A DNA stretch of 64,000 nt. Source: Megachile rotundata (Eukaryota; Arthropoda; Insecta; Hymenoptera; Megachilidae). This document shows, piece after piece, positions 38,497 through 50,590 of the stretch (the first letter of the stretch is position 1; every line of letters begins with the position of its first letter). The notes beneath the pieces were generated by a model. It searched no databases and had not been told where the DNA came from. It worked only from the letters and a program-made list of their open reading frames with translations. The translations under genes and the position numbers were made by a program. The stretch is from contig NW_027474128.1 in assembly GCF_050947335.1 (NCBI RefSeq), positions 1 through 64,000 of the forward strand. The letters run 5' to 3'.

Positions 38497-38994
38497 AGGT
38501 TGATAATAATAAGAGTAATAAGTATAGTAATTGTCGTTCTATCGGTCATATAACCATAATATGGCTAATAATACGAGTTAGATTGATAACAGTGAGTGTA
38601 ATAAGTGTAGTAATTGTCGTTCCATCGATCATATAAGCATAATATGGCTAATAATATGAGTTAGGTTGATAATAATAAGAGTAATAAGTATATTATTTGT
38701 CGTTATACCGATCATATAAGCATAATATGGCTAACAATATGAGTTAGATTGATAACAATAAGAGTAATAAGTATAGTAATTGTCGTTCTATCGATCATAT
38801 CTTCATAATATGGTTAATAATATGAGTTAGATTGGTAATAATAAGAGTAATTAGTATAGTAATTGTCGAACTATCGATCATATGAGCATAATATGGCTAA
38901 TAATATGAGTTAGATTGATAACAGTGAGTGTAATAAGTGTAGTAATTGTCGTTCTATCGATCATATGAGCATAATATGGCTAATAATATGAGTT
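38497..38994 (+). repeat. 6-monomer tandem duplicate (498 bp)
   Basis: It repeats 37999-38496, the GTTCCATCG / GTTATACC / CTTC / GTCGAAC run, exactly 498 bp later. The one clear difference is AGGTTG at its first monomer instead of AGATTG. Its last monomer also opens block J1. Confidence 0.88.
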
Positions 38995-39658
38995 AGGTTG
39001 ATAATAATAAGAGTAATGGGTATAGTAATTGTCGTACTATCGATCATATAAGGATAATATGGTTAATAATATGAGTAAGATTGATAATAATAAGAGTAAT
39101 GAGTATAGTAATTGTCGTCCTATCGATCATATAAGCATAATATGGCTAATAATATAAGTTAGATTGATAACAATAAGAGTAATAAGCATAGTAATTGTCG
39201 TTCTATCGGTCATATATCCATAATATGGCTAATAATATGAGTTAGATTGAGAACAGTGAGTGTAATAAGTGTAGTAATTGTCGTTCTATCGATCATATAA
39301 GCATAATATGGCTAATAATATGAGTTAGATTAATAATAATAAGAGTAATCAGTATAGTATTTGTCGTTCTATCGATCATATCTGCATAATATGGTTAATA
39401 ACATGAATTAAATTGATAATAGTGAGTGTAATAAGTGTAGTAATTGTCGTTCTATCGATCATATCTTCATAATATGGGTAATAATATGAGTTAGATTGAT
39501 TAAAGTCAGTGTAATAAGTATAGTAATTGTCGTTCTATCGATCATATCTTCATAATATGGTTAATAATATGAGTTAGATTGATTAAAGTGAGTGTAATAA
39601 GGATAGTAATTGTCGTTCTATCGATCATATAAGCGTAATATGGCTAATAATATGAGTT
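38912..39658 (+). repeat. Block J1 (9 monomers, 747 bp)
   Basis: It is marked by a set of private variants in fixed order: GAGTAAGATTG, ATATAAGTTAG, CATATATCC and GATTGAGAACAG. The same set recurs at 48101 and 51089. The shift of 9189 bp equals 111 monomers less two 12-bp deletions. It lies between H2 and H3 and replaces part of the expected H unit. Confidence 0.86.
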
Positions 39659-42600
39659 AGATTGATAATAATAAAAGTGGTAAGTATAGTACTTGTCGTT
39701 CTATCGATCATATAAACAGAATATGGCTAATAATATGAGTTAGATTGATAATAGTAAGAGTAATGAGTATAGTAATTGTCATACTATCGATCATATAAGC
39801 ATAATATGTCTATTAATATGAGTTAGAATGATAATAATAAGAGTAATGAGTATAGTAATTGTCGTACTATCGATCATATAAGCATAATATGGATAATAAT
39901 ATGAGTTAGATTGATAATAATAAAAGTGGTAAGTATAGCACTTGTCGTTCTATCGATCATATAAACACAATATGGCCAATAATATGAGTTAGATTGATAA
40001 TAATAAGAGTAATGAGTATAGTAATTGTCGTCCTATCGATCATATAAGCATAATATGGCTAATAATATGAGTTAGATTGATAATAATAAGAGTAATAAGT
40101 ATAGTAATTGTCGTTCTATCGGTCATATAACCATAATATGGCCAATAATACGAGTTAGATTGATAACAGTGAGTGTAATAAGTGTAGTAATTGTCGTTCT
40201 ATCGATCATATAAGCATAATATGGCTAATAATATGAGTTAGATTAATAAAAATAAGAGTAATCAGTATAGTATTTGTCGTTCTATCGATCATATCTGCAT
40301 AATATGATTAATAACATGAATTAGATTGATAATAGTGAGTGTAATAAGTGTAGTTATTGTCGTTCTATCGATCATATGAGCATAATATGGCTAATAATAT
40401 GAGTTAGATTGATAATAATAAGAGTAATAAATATAGTAATTGTCGTTCTATCGGTCATATAACCATAATATGGCTAATAATATGAGTTAGATTGATAATA
40501 ATAAAAGTGGTAAGTATAGTACTTGTCGTTCTATCGATCATATAAACACAATATGGCTAATAATATGAGTTAGATTGATAATAGCAAGAGTATTGAGTAT
40601 AGTAATTGTCATACTATCGATCATATAAGCATAATATGTCTAATAATATGAGTTAGAATGATAATAATAAGAGTAATGAGTATAGTAATTGTCGTACTAT
40701 CGATCATATAAGCATAATATGGATAATAATATGAGTTAGATTGATAATAGTGAGTGTAATAAGTGTAGTAATTGTCGTTCTATCGATCATATGAGCATAA
40801 TATGGCTAATAATATGAGTTAGGTTGATAATAATAAGAGTAATGGGTATAGTAATTGTCGTCCTATCGATCATATAAGCATAATATGGCTAATAATATGA
40901 GTTAGATTGATAATAATAAGAGTAATAAGCATAGTAATTGTCGTTCTATCGGTCATATAACCATAATATGGCTAATAATATGAGTTAGATTGATAACAGT
41001 GAGTGTAATAAGTGTAGTAATTGTCGTTCTATCGATCATATAAGCATAATATGAGTTAGATTAATAATAATAAGAGTAATCAGTATAGTATTTGTCGTTC
41101 TATCGATCATATCTGCATAATATGATTAATAACATGAATTAGATTGATAATAGTGAGTGTAATAAGTGTAGTAATTGTCGTTCTATCGATCATATGAGCA
41201 TAATATGGCTAATAATATGAGTTAGGTTGATAATAATAAGAGTAATGGGTATAGTAATTGTCGTACTATCGATCATATAAGGATAATATGGTTAATAATA
41301 TGAGTTAGATTGATAATAATAAGAGTAATGAGTATAGTAATTGTCGTCCTATCGATCATATAAGCATAATATGGCTAATAATATGAGTTAGATTGAAAAC
41401 AATAAGAGTAATAAGCATAGTAATTGTCGTTCTATCGGTCATATAACCATAATATGGCCAATAATACGAGTTAGATTGATAACAGTGAGTGTAATAAGTT
41501 TAGTAATTGTCGTTCTATCGATCATATAAGCATAATATGGCTAATAATATGAGTTAGATTAATAATAATAAGAGTAATCAGTATAGTATTTGTCGTTCTA
41601 TCGATCATATCTGCATAATATGGTTAATAACATGAATTAGAGTAATAATAATAAGAGTAATCAGTATAGTAACTGTCGTTCTATCGATCATATCTTCATA
41701 ATATGGTTTATAATATGAGTTAGATTGATTAAACTGCGTGTAATAAGTGTAGTAATTGTCGTTCTATCGATCATATAAGCATAATATGGCTAATAATATG
41801 AGTTAGATTAATAATAATAAGAGTAATCAGTATAGTATTTGTCGTTCTATCGATCATATCTGCATAATATGATTAATAACATGAATTAGATTGATAATAG
41901 TGAGTGTAATAAGTGTAGTAATTGTCGTTCTATCGATCATATGAGCATAATATGGCTAATAATATGAGTTAGATTGATAATAATAAGAGTAATAAATATA
42001 GTAATTGTCGTTCTATCGGTGATATAACCATAATATGGCTAATAATATGAGTTAGATTGATAATAATAAAAGTGGTAAGTATAGTACTTGTCGTTCTATC
42101 GATCATATAAACACAATATGGCTAATAATATGAGTTAGAATGATAATAATAAGAGTAATGAGTATAGTAATTGTCGTACTATCGATCATATAAGCATAAT
42201 ATGGATAATAATATGAGTTAGATTGATAATAGTGAGTGTAATAAGTGTAGTAATTGTCGTTCTATCGATCATATGAGCATAATATGGCTAATAATATGAG
42301 TTAGGTTGATAATAATAAGAGTAATGGGTATAGTAATTGTCGTACTATCGATCATATAAGGATAACATGGCTAATAATATGAGTTAGATTGATAATAATA
42401 AGAGTAATGAGTATAGTAATTGTCGTCCTATCGATCATATAAGCATAATATGGCTAATAATATGAGTTAGATTGATAATAATAAGAGTAATAAGTATAGT
42501 AATTGTCGTTCTATCGGTCATATAACCATAATATGGCCAATAATACGAGTTAGATTGATAACAGTGAGTGTAATAAGTGTAGTAATTGTCGTTCTATCGA

Positions 42601-42800
42601 TCATATAAGCATAATATGGCTAATAATATGAGTTAGATTGATAATAATAAGAGTAATAAATATAGTAATTGTCGTTCTATCGGTCATATAACCATAATAT
42701 GGCTAATAATATGAGTTAGATTGATAATAATAAAAGTGGTAAGTATAGTACTTGTCGTTCTATCGATCATATAAACACAATATGGCTAATAATATGAGTT
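39659..42800 (+). repeat. Truncated HOR unit H3 (38 monomers, 3142 bp)
   Basis: It follows H2 34359-37500 at a constant shift of 5300 bp, starting at an F monomer with AAACAGAATATGG. A private variant, TATAGCACTTG (39938), is shared only with H4 (42997). The 37 monomers 39742-42800 form the 3059-bp unit repeated in H4. Confidence 0.9.
40987..41057 (+). repeat. 71-bp monomer with 12-bp deletion (in H3)
   Basis: Counterpart of 35687 at a shift of 5300 bp. Confidence 0.95.
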
Positions 42801-45800
42801 AGATTGATAATAGCAAGAGTAATGAGTATAGTAATTGTCATACTATCGATCATATAAGCATAATATGTCTATTAATATGAGTTAGAATGATAATAATAAG
42901 AGTAATGAGTATAGTAATTGTCGTACTATCGATCATATAAGCATAATATGGATAATAATATGAGTTAGATTGATAATAATAAAAGTGGTAAGTATAGCAC
43001 TTGTCGTTCTATCGATCATATAAACACAATATGGCCAATAATATGAGTTAGATTGATAATAATAAGAGTAATGAGTATAGTAATTGTCGTCCTATCGATC
43101 ATATAAGCATAATATGGCTAATAATATGAGTTAGATTGATAATAATAAGAGTAATAAGTATAGTAATTGTCGTTCTATCGGTCATATAACCATAATATGG
43201 CCAATAATACGAGTTAGATTGATAACAGTGAGTGTAATAAGTGTAGTAATTGTCGTTCTATCGATCATATAAGCATAATATGGCTAATAATATGAGTTAG
43301 ATTAATAAAAATAAGAGTAATCAGTATAGTATTTGTCGTTCTATCGATCATATCTGCATAATATGATTAATAACATGAATTAGATTGATAATAGTGAGTG
43401 TAATAAGTGTAGTTATTGTCGTTCTATCGATCATATGAGCATAATATGGCTAATAATATGAGTTAGATTGATAATAATAAGAGTAATAAATATAGTAATT
43501 GTCGTTCTATCGGTCATATAACCATAATATGGCTAATAATATGAGTTAGATTGATAATAATAAAAGTGGTAAGTATAGTACTTGTCGTTCTATCGATCAT
43601 ATAAACACAATATGGCTAATAATATGAGTTAGATTGATAATAGCAAGAGTATTGAGTATAGTAATTGTCATACTATCGATCATATAAGCATAATATGTCT
43701 AATAATATGAGTTAGAATGATAATAATAAGAGTAATGAGTATAGTAATTGTCGTACTATCGATCATATAAGCATAATATGGATAATAATATGAGTTAGAT
43801 TGATAATAGTGAGTGTAATAAGTGTAGTAATTGTCGTTCTATCGATCATATGAGCATAATATGGCTAATAATATGAGTTAGGTTGATAATAATAAGAGTA
43901 ATGGGTATAGTAATTGTCGTCCTATCGATCATATAAGCATAATATGGCTAATAATATGAGTTAGATTGATAATAATAAGAGTAATAAGCATAGTAATTGT
44001 CGTTCTATCGGTCATATAACCATAATATGGCTAATAATATGAGTTAGATTGATAACAGTGAGTGTAATAAGTGTAGTAATTGTCGTTCTATCGATCATAT
44101 AAGCATAATATGAGTTAGATTAATAATAATAAGAGTAATCAGTATAGTATTTGTCGTTCTATCGATCATATCTGCATAATATGATTAATAACATGAATTA
44201 GATTGATAATAGTGAGTGTAATAAGTGTAGTAATTGTCGTTCTATCGATCATATGAGCATAATATGGCTAATAATATGAGTTAGGTTGATAATAATAAGA
44301 GTAATGGGTATAGTAATTGTCGTACTATCGATCATATAAGGATAATATGGTTAATAATATGAGTTAGATTGATAATAATAAGAGTAATGAGTATAGTAAT
44401 TGTCGTCCTATCGATCATATAAGCATAATATGGCTAATAATATGAGTTAGATTGAAAACAATAAGAGTAATAAGCATAGTAATTGTCGTTCTATCGGTCA
44501 TATAACCATAATATGGCCAATAATACGAGTTAGATTGATAACAGTGAGTGTAATAAGTTTAGTAATTGTCGTTCTATCGATCATATAAGCATAATATGGC
44601 TAATAATATGAGTTAGATTAATAATAATAAGAGTAATCAGTATAGTATTTGTCGTTCTATCGATCATATCTGCATAATATGGTTAATAACATGAATTAGA
44701 GTAATAATAATAAGAGTAATCAGTATAGTAACTGTCGTTCTATCGATCATATCTTCATAATATGGTTTATAATATGAGTTAGATTGATTAAACTGCGTGT
44801 AATAAGTGTAGTAATTGTCGTTCTATCGATCATATAAGCATAATATGGCTAATAATATGAGTTAGATTAATAATAATAAGAGTAATCAGTATAGTATTTG
44901 TCGTTCTATCGATCATATCTGCATAATATGATTAATAACATGAATTAGATTGATAATAGTGAGTGTAATAAGTGTAGTAATTGTCGTTCTATCGATCATA
45001 TGAGCATAATATGGCTAATAATATGAGTTAGATTGATAATAATAAGAGTAATAAATATAGTAATTGTCGTTCTATCGGTGATATAACCATAATATGGCTA
45101 ATAATATGAGTTAGATTGATAATAATAAAAGTGGTAAGTATAGTACTTGTCGTTCTATCGATCATATAAACACAATATGGCTAATAATATGAGTTAGAAT
45201 GATAATAATAAGAGTAATGAGTATAGTAATTGTCGTACTATCGATCATATAAGCATAATATGGATAATAATATGAGTTAGATTGATAATAGTGAGTGTAA
45301 TAAGTGTAGTAATTGTCGTTCTATCGATCATATGAGCATAATATGGCTAATAATATGAGTTAGGTTGATAATAATAAGAGTAATGGGTATAGTAATTGTC
45401 GTACTATCGATCATATAAGGATAACATGGCTAATAATATGAGTTAGATTGATAATAATAAGAGTAATGAGTATAGTAATTGTCGTCCTATCGATCATATA
45501 AGCATAATATGGCTAATAATATGAGTTAGATTGATAATAATAAGAGTAATAAGTATAGTAATTGTCGTTCTATCGGTCATATAACCATAATATGGCCAAT
45601 AATACGAGTTAGATTGATAACAGTGAGTGTAATAAGTGTAGTAATTGTCGTTCTATCGATCATATAAGCATAATATGGCTAATAATATGAGTTAGATTGA
45701 TAATAATAAGAGTAATAAATATAGTAATTGTCGTTCTATCGGTCATATAACCATAATATGGCTAATAATATGAGTTAGATTGATAATAATAAAAGTGGTA

Positions 45801-45859
45801 AGTATAGTACTTGTCGTTCTATCGATCATATAAACACAATATGGCTAATAATATGAGTT
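42801..45859 (+). repeat. Truncated HOR unit H4 (37 monomers, 3059 bp)
   Basis: It is a tandem copy of 39742-42800. Its first monomer keeps GCAAGAG from the end of the H unit but continues with GTCATAC and ATATGTCTATTAAT, so the junction between the two copies falls inside that monomer. The 5383-bp H unit has thus been reduced to a 3059-bp repeating form here. Confidence 0.9.
44046..44116 (+). repeat. 71-bp monomer with 12-bp deletion (in H4)
   Basis: Counterpart of 40987 at a shift of 3059 bp. Confidence 0.95.
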
Positions 45860-45942
45860 AGATTGATAATAGCAAGAGTAATGAGTATAGTAATTGTCAT
45901 ACTATCGATCATATAAGGATAACATGGCTAATAATATGAGTT
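45860..45942 (+). repeat. Hybrid monomer at a duplication junction
   Basis: The first half is subtype G (GCAAGAG, GTCATAC), the second half is AAGGATAACATGG. The two parents share ACTATCGATCATATAAG, so the exchange point lies within that stretch, about 45901-45917. It is the first monomer of a 498-bp tandem duplicate, which identifies it as the recombination joint. Confidence 0.88.
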
Positions 45943-46357
45943 AGATTGATAATAATAAGAGTAATGAGTATAGTAATTGTCGTCCTATCGATCATATAAG
46001 CATAATATGGCTAATAATATGAGTTAGATTGATAATAATAAGAGTAATAAGTATAGTAATTGTCGTTCTATCGGTCATATAACCATAATATGGCCAATAA
46101 TACGAGTTAGATTGATAACAGTGAGTGTAATAAGTGTAGTAATTGTCGTTCTATCGATCATATAAGCATAATATGGCTAATAATATGAGTTAGATTGATA
46201 ATAATAAGAGTAATAAATATAGTAATTGTCGTTCTATCGGTCATATAACCATAATATGGCTAATAATATGAGTTAGATTGATAATAATAAAAGTGGTAAG
46301 TATAGTACTTGTCGTTCTATCGATCATATAAACACAATATGGCTAATAATATGAGTT
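45860..46357 (+). repeat. 6-monomer tandem duplicate (498 bp)
   Basis: It repeats 45362-45859 at a shift of 498 bp, including GGATAACATGG, CGGTC/AACC, AAATATAG and F monomers. Its first monomer is a hybrid: the first half is G type, the second half is the AAGGATAACATGG type. Confidence 0.88.
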
Positions 46358-47602
46358 AGATTGATAATAGCAAGAGTAATGAGTATAGTAATTGTCATAC
46401 TATCGATCATATAAGCATAATATGTCTAATAATATGAGTTAGAATGATAATCATAAGAGTAATGAGTATAGTAATTGTCGTACTATCGATCATATAAGCA
46501 TAATATGGATAATAATATGAGTTAGATTGATAATAGTGAGTGTAATAAGTGTAGTAATTGTCGTTCTATCGATCATATGAGCATAATATGGCTAATAATA
46601 TGAGTTAGGTTGATAATAATAAGAGTAATGGGTATAGTAATTGTCGTCCTATCGATCATATAAGCATAATATGGCTAATAATATGAGTTAGATTGATAAT
46701 AATAAGAGTAATAAGCATAGTAATTGTCGTTCTATCGGTCATATAACCATAATATGGCTAATAATATGAGTTAGATTGATAACAGTGAGTGTAATAAGTG
46801 TAGTAATTGTCGTTCTATCGATCATATAAGCATAATATGGCTAATAATATGAGTTAGATTAATAATAATAAGAGTAATCAGTATAGTATGTGTCGTTCTA
46901 TCGATCATATCTGCATAATATGGTTAATAACATGAATTAGATTGATAATAGTGGGTGTAATAAGTGTAGTAATTGTCGTTCTATCGATCATATGAGCATA
47001 ATATGGCTAATAATATGAGTTAGATTGATAATAATAAGAGTAATGAGTATAGTAATTGTCGTCCTATCGATCATATAAGCATAATATGGCTAATAATATG
47101 AGTTAGATTGATAATAATAAGAGTAATAAGTATAGTAATTGTCGTTCTATCGGTCATATAACCATAATATGGCTAATAATACGAGTTAGATTGATAACAG
47201 TGAGTGTAATAAGTGTAGTAATTGTCGTTCCATCGATCATATAAGCATAATATGGCTAATAATATGAGTTAGGTTGATAATAATAAGAGTAATAAGTATA
47301 TTATTTGTCGTTATACCGATCATATAAGCATAATATGGCTAACAATATGAGTTAGATTGATAACAATAAGAGTAATAAGTATAGTAATTGTCGTTCTATC
47401 GATCATATCTTCATAATATGGTTAATAATATGAGTTAGATTGGTAATAATAAGAGTAATTAGTATAGTAATTGTCGAACTATCGATCATATGAGCATAAT
47501 ATGGCTAATAATATGAGTTAGATTGATAATAATAAGAGTAATAAATATAGTAATTGTCGTTCTATCGGTCATATAACCACAATATGGCTAATAATATGAG
47601 TT
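46358..47602 (+). repeat. H-derived block L (15 monomers, 1245 bp)
   Basis: It contains G and AGAATG monomers (with ATAATCATAAG at about 46448), B, GGGTATAG/GTCGTCC and then the GTGGGTG to GTCGAAC series. From 46856 it parallels H1 from about 32367, a shift of 14489 bp, up to the GTCGAAC monomer. A private change is GTATGTGTCG at about 46887. Confidence 0.8.
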
Positions 47603-49760
47603 AGATTGATAATAATAAAAGTGGTAAGTATAGTACTTGTCGTTCTATCGATCATAGAAACAGAATATAGCTAATAATATGAGTTAGATTGATAATAGTA
47701 AGAGTAATGAGTATAGTAATTGTCATACTATCGATCATATAAGCATAATATGTCTATTAATATGAGTTAGAATGATAATAATAACAGTAATGAGTATAGT
47801 AATTGTCGTACTATCGATCATATAAGCATAATATGGATAATAATATGAGTTAGATTGATAATAATAAAAGTAGTAAGTATAGTACTTGTCGTTCTATCGA
47901 TCATATAAACACAATATGGCCAATAATATGAGTTAGATTGATAATAATAAGAGTAATGAGTATAGTAATTGTCGTCCTATCGATCATATAAGCATAATAT
48001 GGCTAATAATATGAGTTAGATTGATAATAATAAGAGTAATAAGCATAGTAATTGTCGTTCTATCGGTCATATAACCATAATATGGCTAATAATATGAGTT
48101 AGATTGATAACAGTGAGTGTAATAAGTGTAGTAATTGTCGTTCTATCGATCATATGAGCATAATATGGCTAATAATATGAGTTAGGTTGATAATAATAAG
48201 AGTAATGGGTATAGTAATTGTCGTACTATCGATCATATAAGGATAATATGGTTAATAATATGAGTAAGATTGATAATAATAAGAGTAATGAGTATAGTAA
48301 TTGTCGTCCTATCGATCATATAAGCATAATATGGCTAATAATATAAGTTAGATTGATAACAATAAGAGTAATAAGCATAGTAATTGTCGTTCTATCGGTC
48401 ATATATCCATAATATGGCTAATAATATGAGTTAGATTGAGAACAGTGAGTGTAATAAGTGTAGTAATTGTCGTTCTATCGATCATATAAGCATAATATGG
48501 CTAATAATATGAGTTAGATTAATAATAATAAGAGTAATCAGTATAGTATTTGTCGTTCTATCGATCATATCTGCATAATATGGTTAATAACATGAATTAA
48601 ATTGATAATAGTGAGTGTAATAAGTGTAGTAATTGTCGTTCTATCGATCATATCTTCATAATATGGGTAATAATATGAGTTAGATTGATTAAAGTCAGTG
48701 TAATAAGTATAGTAATTGTCGTTCTATCGATCATATCTTCATAATATGGTTAATAATATGAGTTAGATTGATTAAAGTGAGTGTAATAAGGATAGTAATT
48801 GTCGTTCTATCGATCATATAAGCGTAATATGGCTAATAATATGAGTTAGATTGATAATAATAAAAGTGGTAAGTATAGTACTTGTCATTCTATCGATCAT
48901 ATAAACACAATATGGCTAATAATATGAGTTAGATTGATAATAGTAAGAGTAATGAGTATAGTAATTGTCATACTATCGATCATATAAGCATAATATGTCT
49001 AATAAAATGAGTTAGAATGATAATAATAAGAGTAATGAGTATAGTAATTGTCGTACTATCGATCATATAAGCATAATATGGATAATAATATGAGTTAGAT
49101 TGATAATAATAAGAATAATAGATATAGTAATTGTCGTTCTATCGTTCATATAACCATAATATCGCTAATAATATGAGTTAGATTGATAATAATAAAAGTG
49201 GTAAGTATAGTACTTGTCGTTCTATCGATCATATAAACACAATATGGCTAATAATATGAGTTAGATTGATAATAGTAAGAGTAATGAGTATAGTAATTGT
49301 CATACTATCGATCATATAAGCATAATATGTCTAATAATATGCGTTGGAATGATAATAATAAGAGTAATGAGTATAGTAATTGTCGTACTATCGATCATAT
49401 AAGCATAATATGGATAATAATATGAGTTAGATTGATAATAATAAGAGTAATAAGTATAGTAATTGTCGTTCTATCGATCATATAAGCATAATATGGCTAA
49501 TAATATGAGTTAGATTGATAATAATTAGAGTAATGAGTATAGTAATTGTCGTCCTATCGATTATATAAGCATAATATGGCTAATAATATGAGTTAGATTG
49601 ATAATAATAAGAGTAATGAGTATAGTAATTGTAGTCCTATCGATCATATAAGCATAATATGGCTAATAATATGAGTTAGATTGATAATAATAAGAGTAAT
49701 AAGTATAGTAATTGTCGTTCTATCGGTCATATAACCACAATATGGCTAATAATATGAGTT
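47603..49760 (+). repeat. Unit K1 (26 monomers, 2158 bp)
   Basis: It opens with an F-type monomer carrying CATAGAAACAGAATATAGC, unique to the K units. It contains block J2 (from 48101), then CATTCTATCG in an F monomer, AAAATGAG, ATCGCTAAT and ATGCGTTGGAATG markers, all repeated in K2 at a shift of 2988 bp. Confidence 0.88.
48101..48847 (+). repeat. Block J2 (9 monomers, 747 bp) inside K1
   Basis: It carries the same private series as J1: GAGTAAGATTG, ATATAAGTTAG, CATATATCC and GATTGAGAACAG, in the same order and spacing. In J1 the following F monomer has AAACAGAAT, here it has AAACACAAT, so the shared block ends near there. Confidence 0.84.
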
Positions 49761-50590
49761 AGATTGATAATAATAAAAGTGGTAAGTATAGTACTTGTCG
49801 TTCTATCGATCATAGAAACAGAATATAGCTAATAATATGAGTTAGATTGATAATAGTAAGAGTAATGAGTATAGTAATTGTCATACTATCGATCATATAA
49901 GCATAATATGTCTATTAATATGAGTTAGAATGATAATAATAACAGTAATGAGTATAGTAATTGTCGTTCTATCGTTCATATAACCATAATATCGCTAATA
50001 ATATGAGTTAGATTGATAATAATAAAAGTGGTAAGTATAGTACTTGTCGTTCTATCGATCATATAAACACAATATGGCTAATAATATGAGTTAGATTGAT
50101 AATAGTAAGAGTAATGAGTATAGTAATTGTCATACTATCGATCATATAAGCATAATATGTCTAATAATATGCGTTGGAATGATAATAATAAGAGTAATGA
50201 GTATAGTAATTGTCGTACTATCGATCATATAAGCATAATATGGATAATAATATGAGTTAGATTGATAATAATAAGAGTAATAAGTATAGTAATTGTCGTT
50301 CTATCGATCATATAAGCATAATATGGCTAATAATATGAGTTAGATTGATAATAATTAGAGTAATGAGTATAGTAATTGTCGTCCTATCGATTATATAAGC
50401 ATAATATGGCTAATAATATGAGTTAGATTGATAATAATAAGAGTAATGAGTATAGTAATTGTAGTCCTATCGATCATATAAGCATAATATGGCTAATAAT
50501 ATGAGTTAGATTGATAATAATAAGAGTAATAAGTATAGTAATTGTCGTTCTATCGGTCATATAACCACAATATGGCTAATAATATGAGTT
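49761..50590 (+). repeat. 10-monomer duplication K1' (830 bp)
   Basis: It starts with the three opening monomers of K1 (CATAGAAAC type, GTCAT type, AATAACAGTAATG type) and then joins the CGTTCATATAACC / ATCGCTAAT stretch. The markers ATCGTTCATA (49141, 49971) and GCGTTGGAAT (49341, 50171) are each repeated 830 bp apart. Confidence 0.86.
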
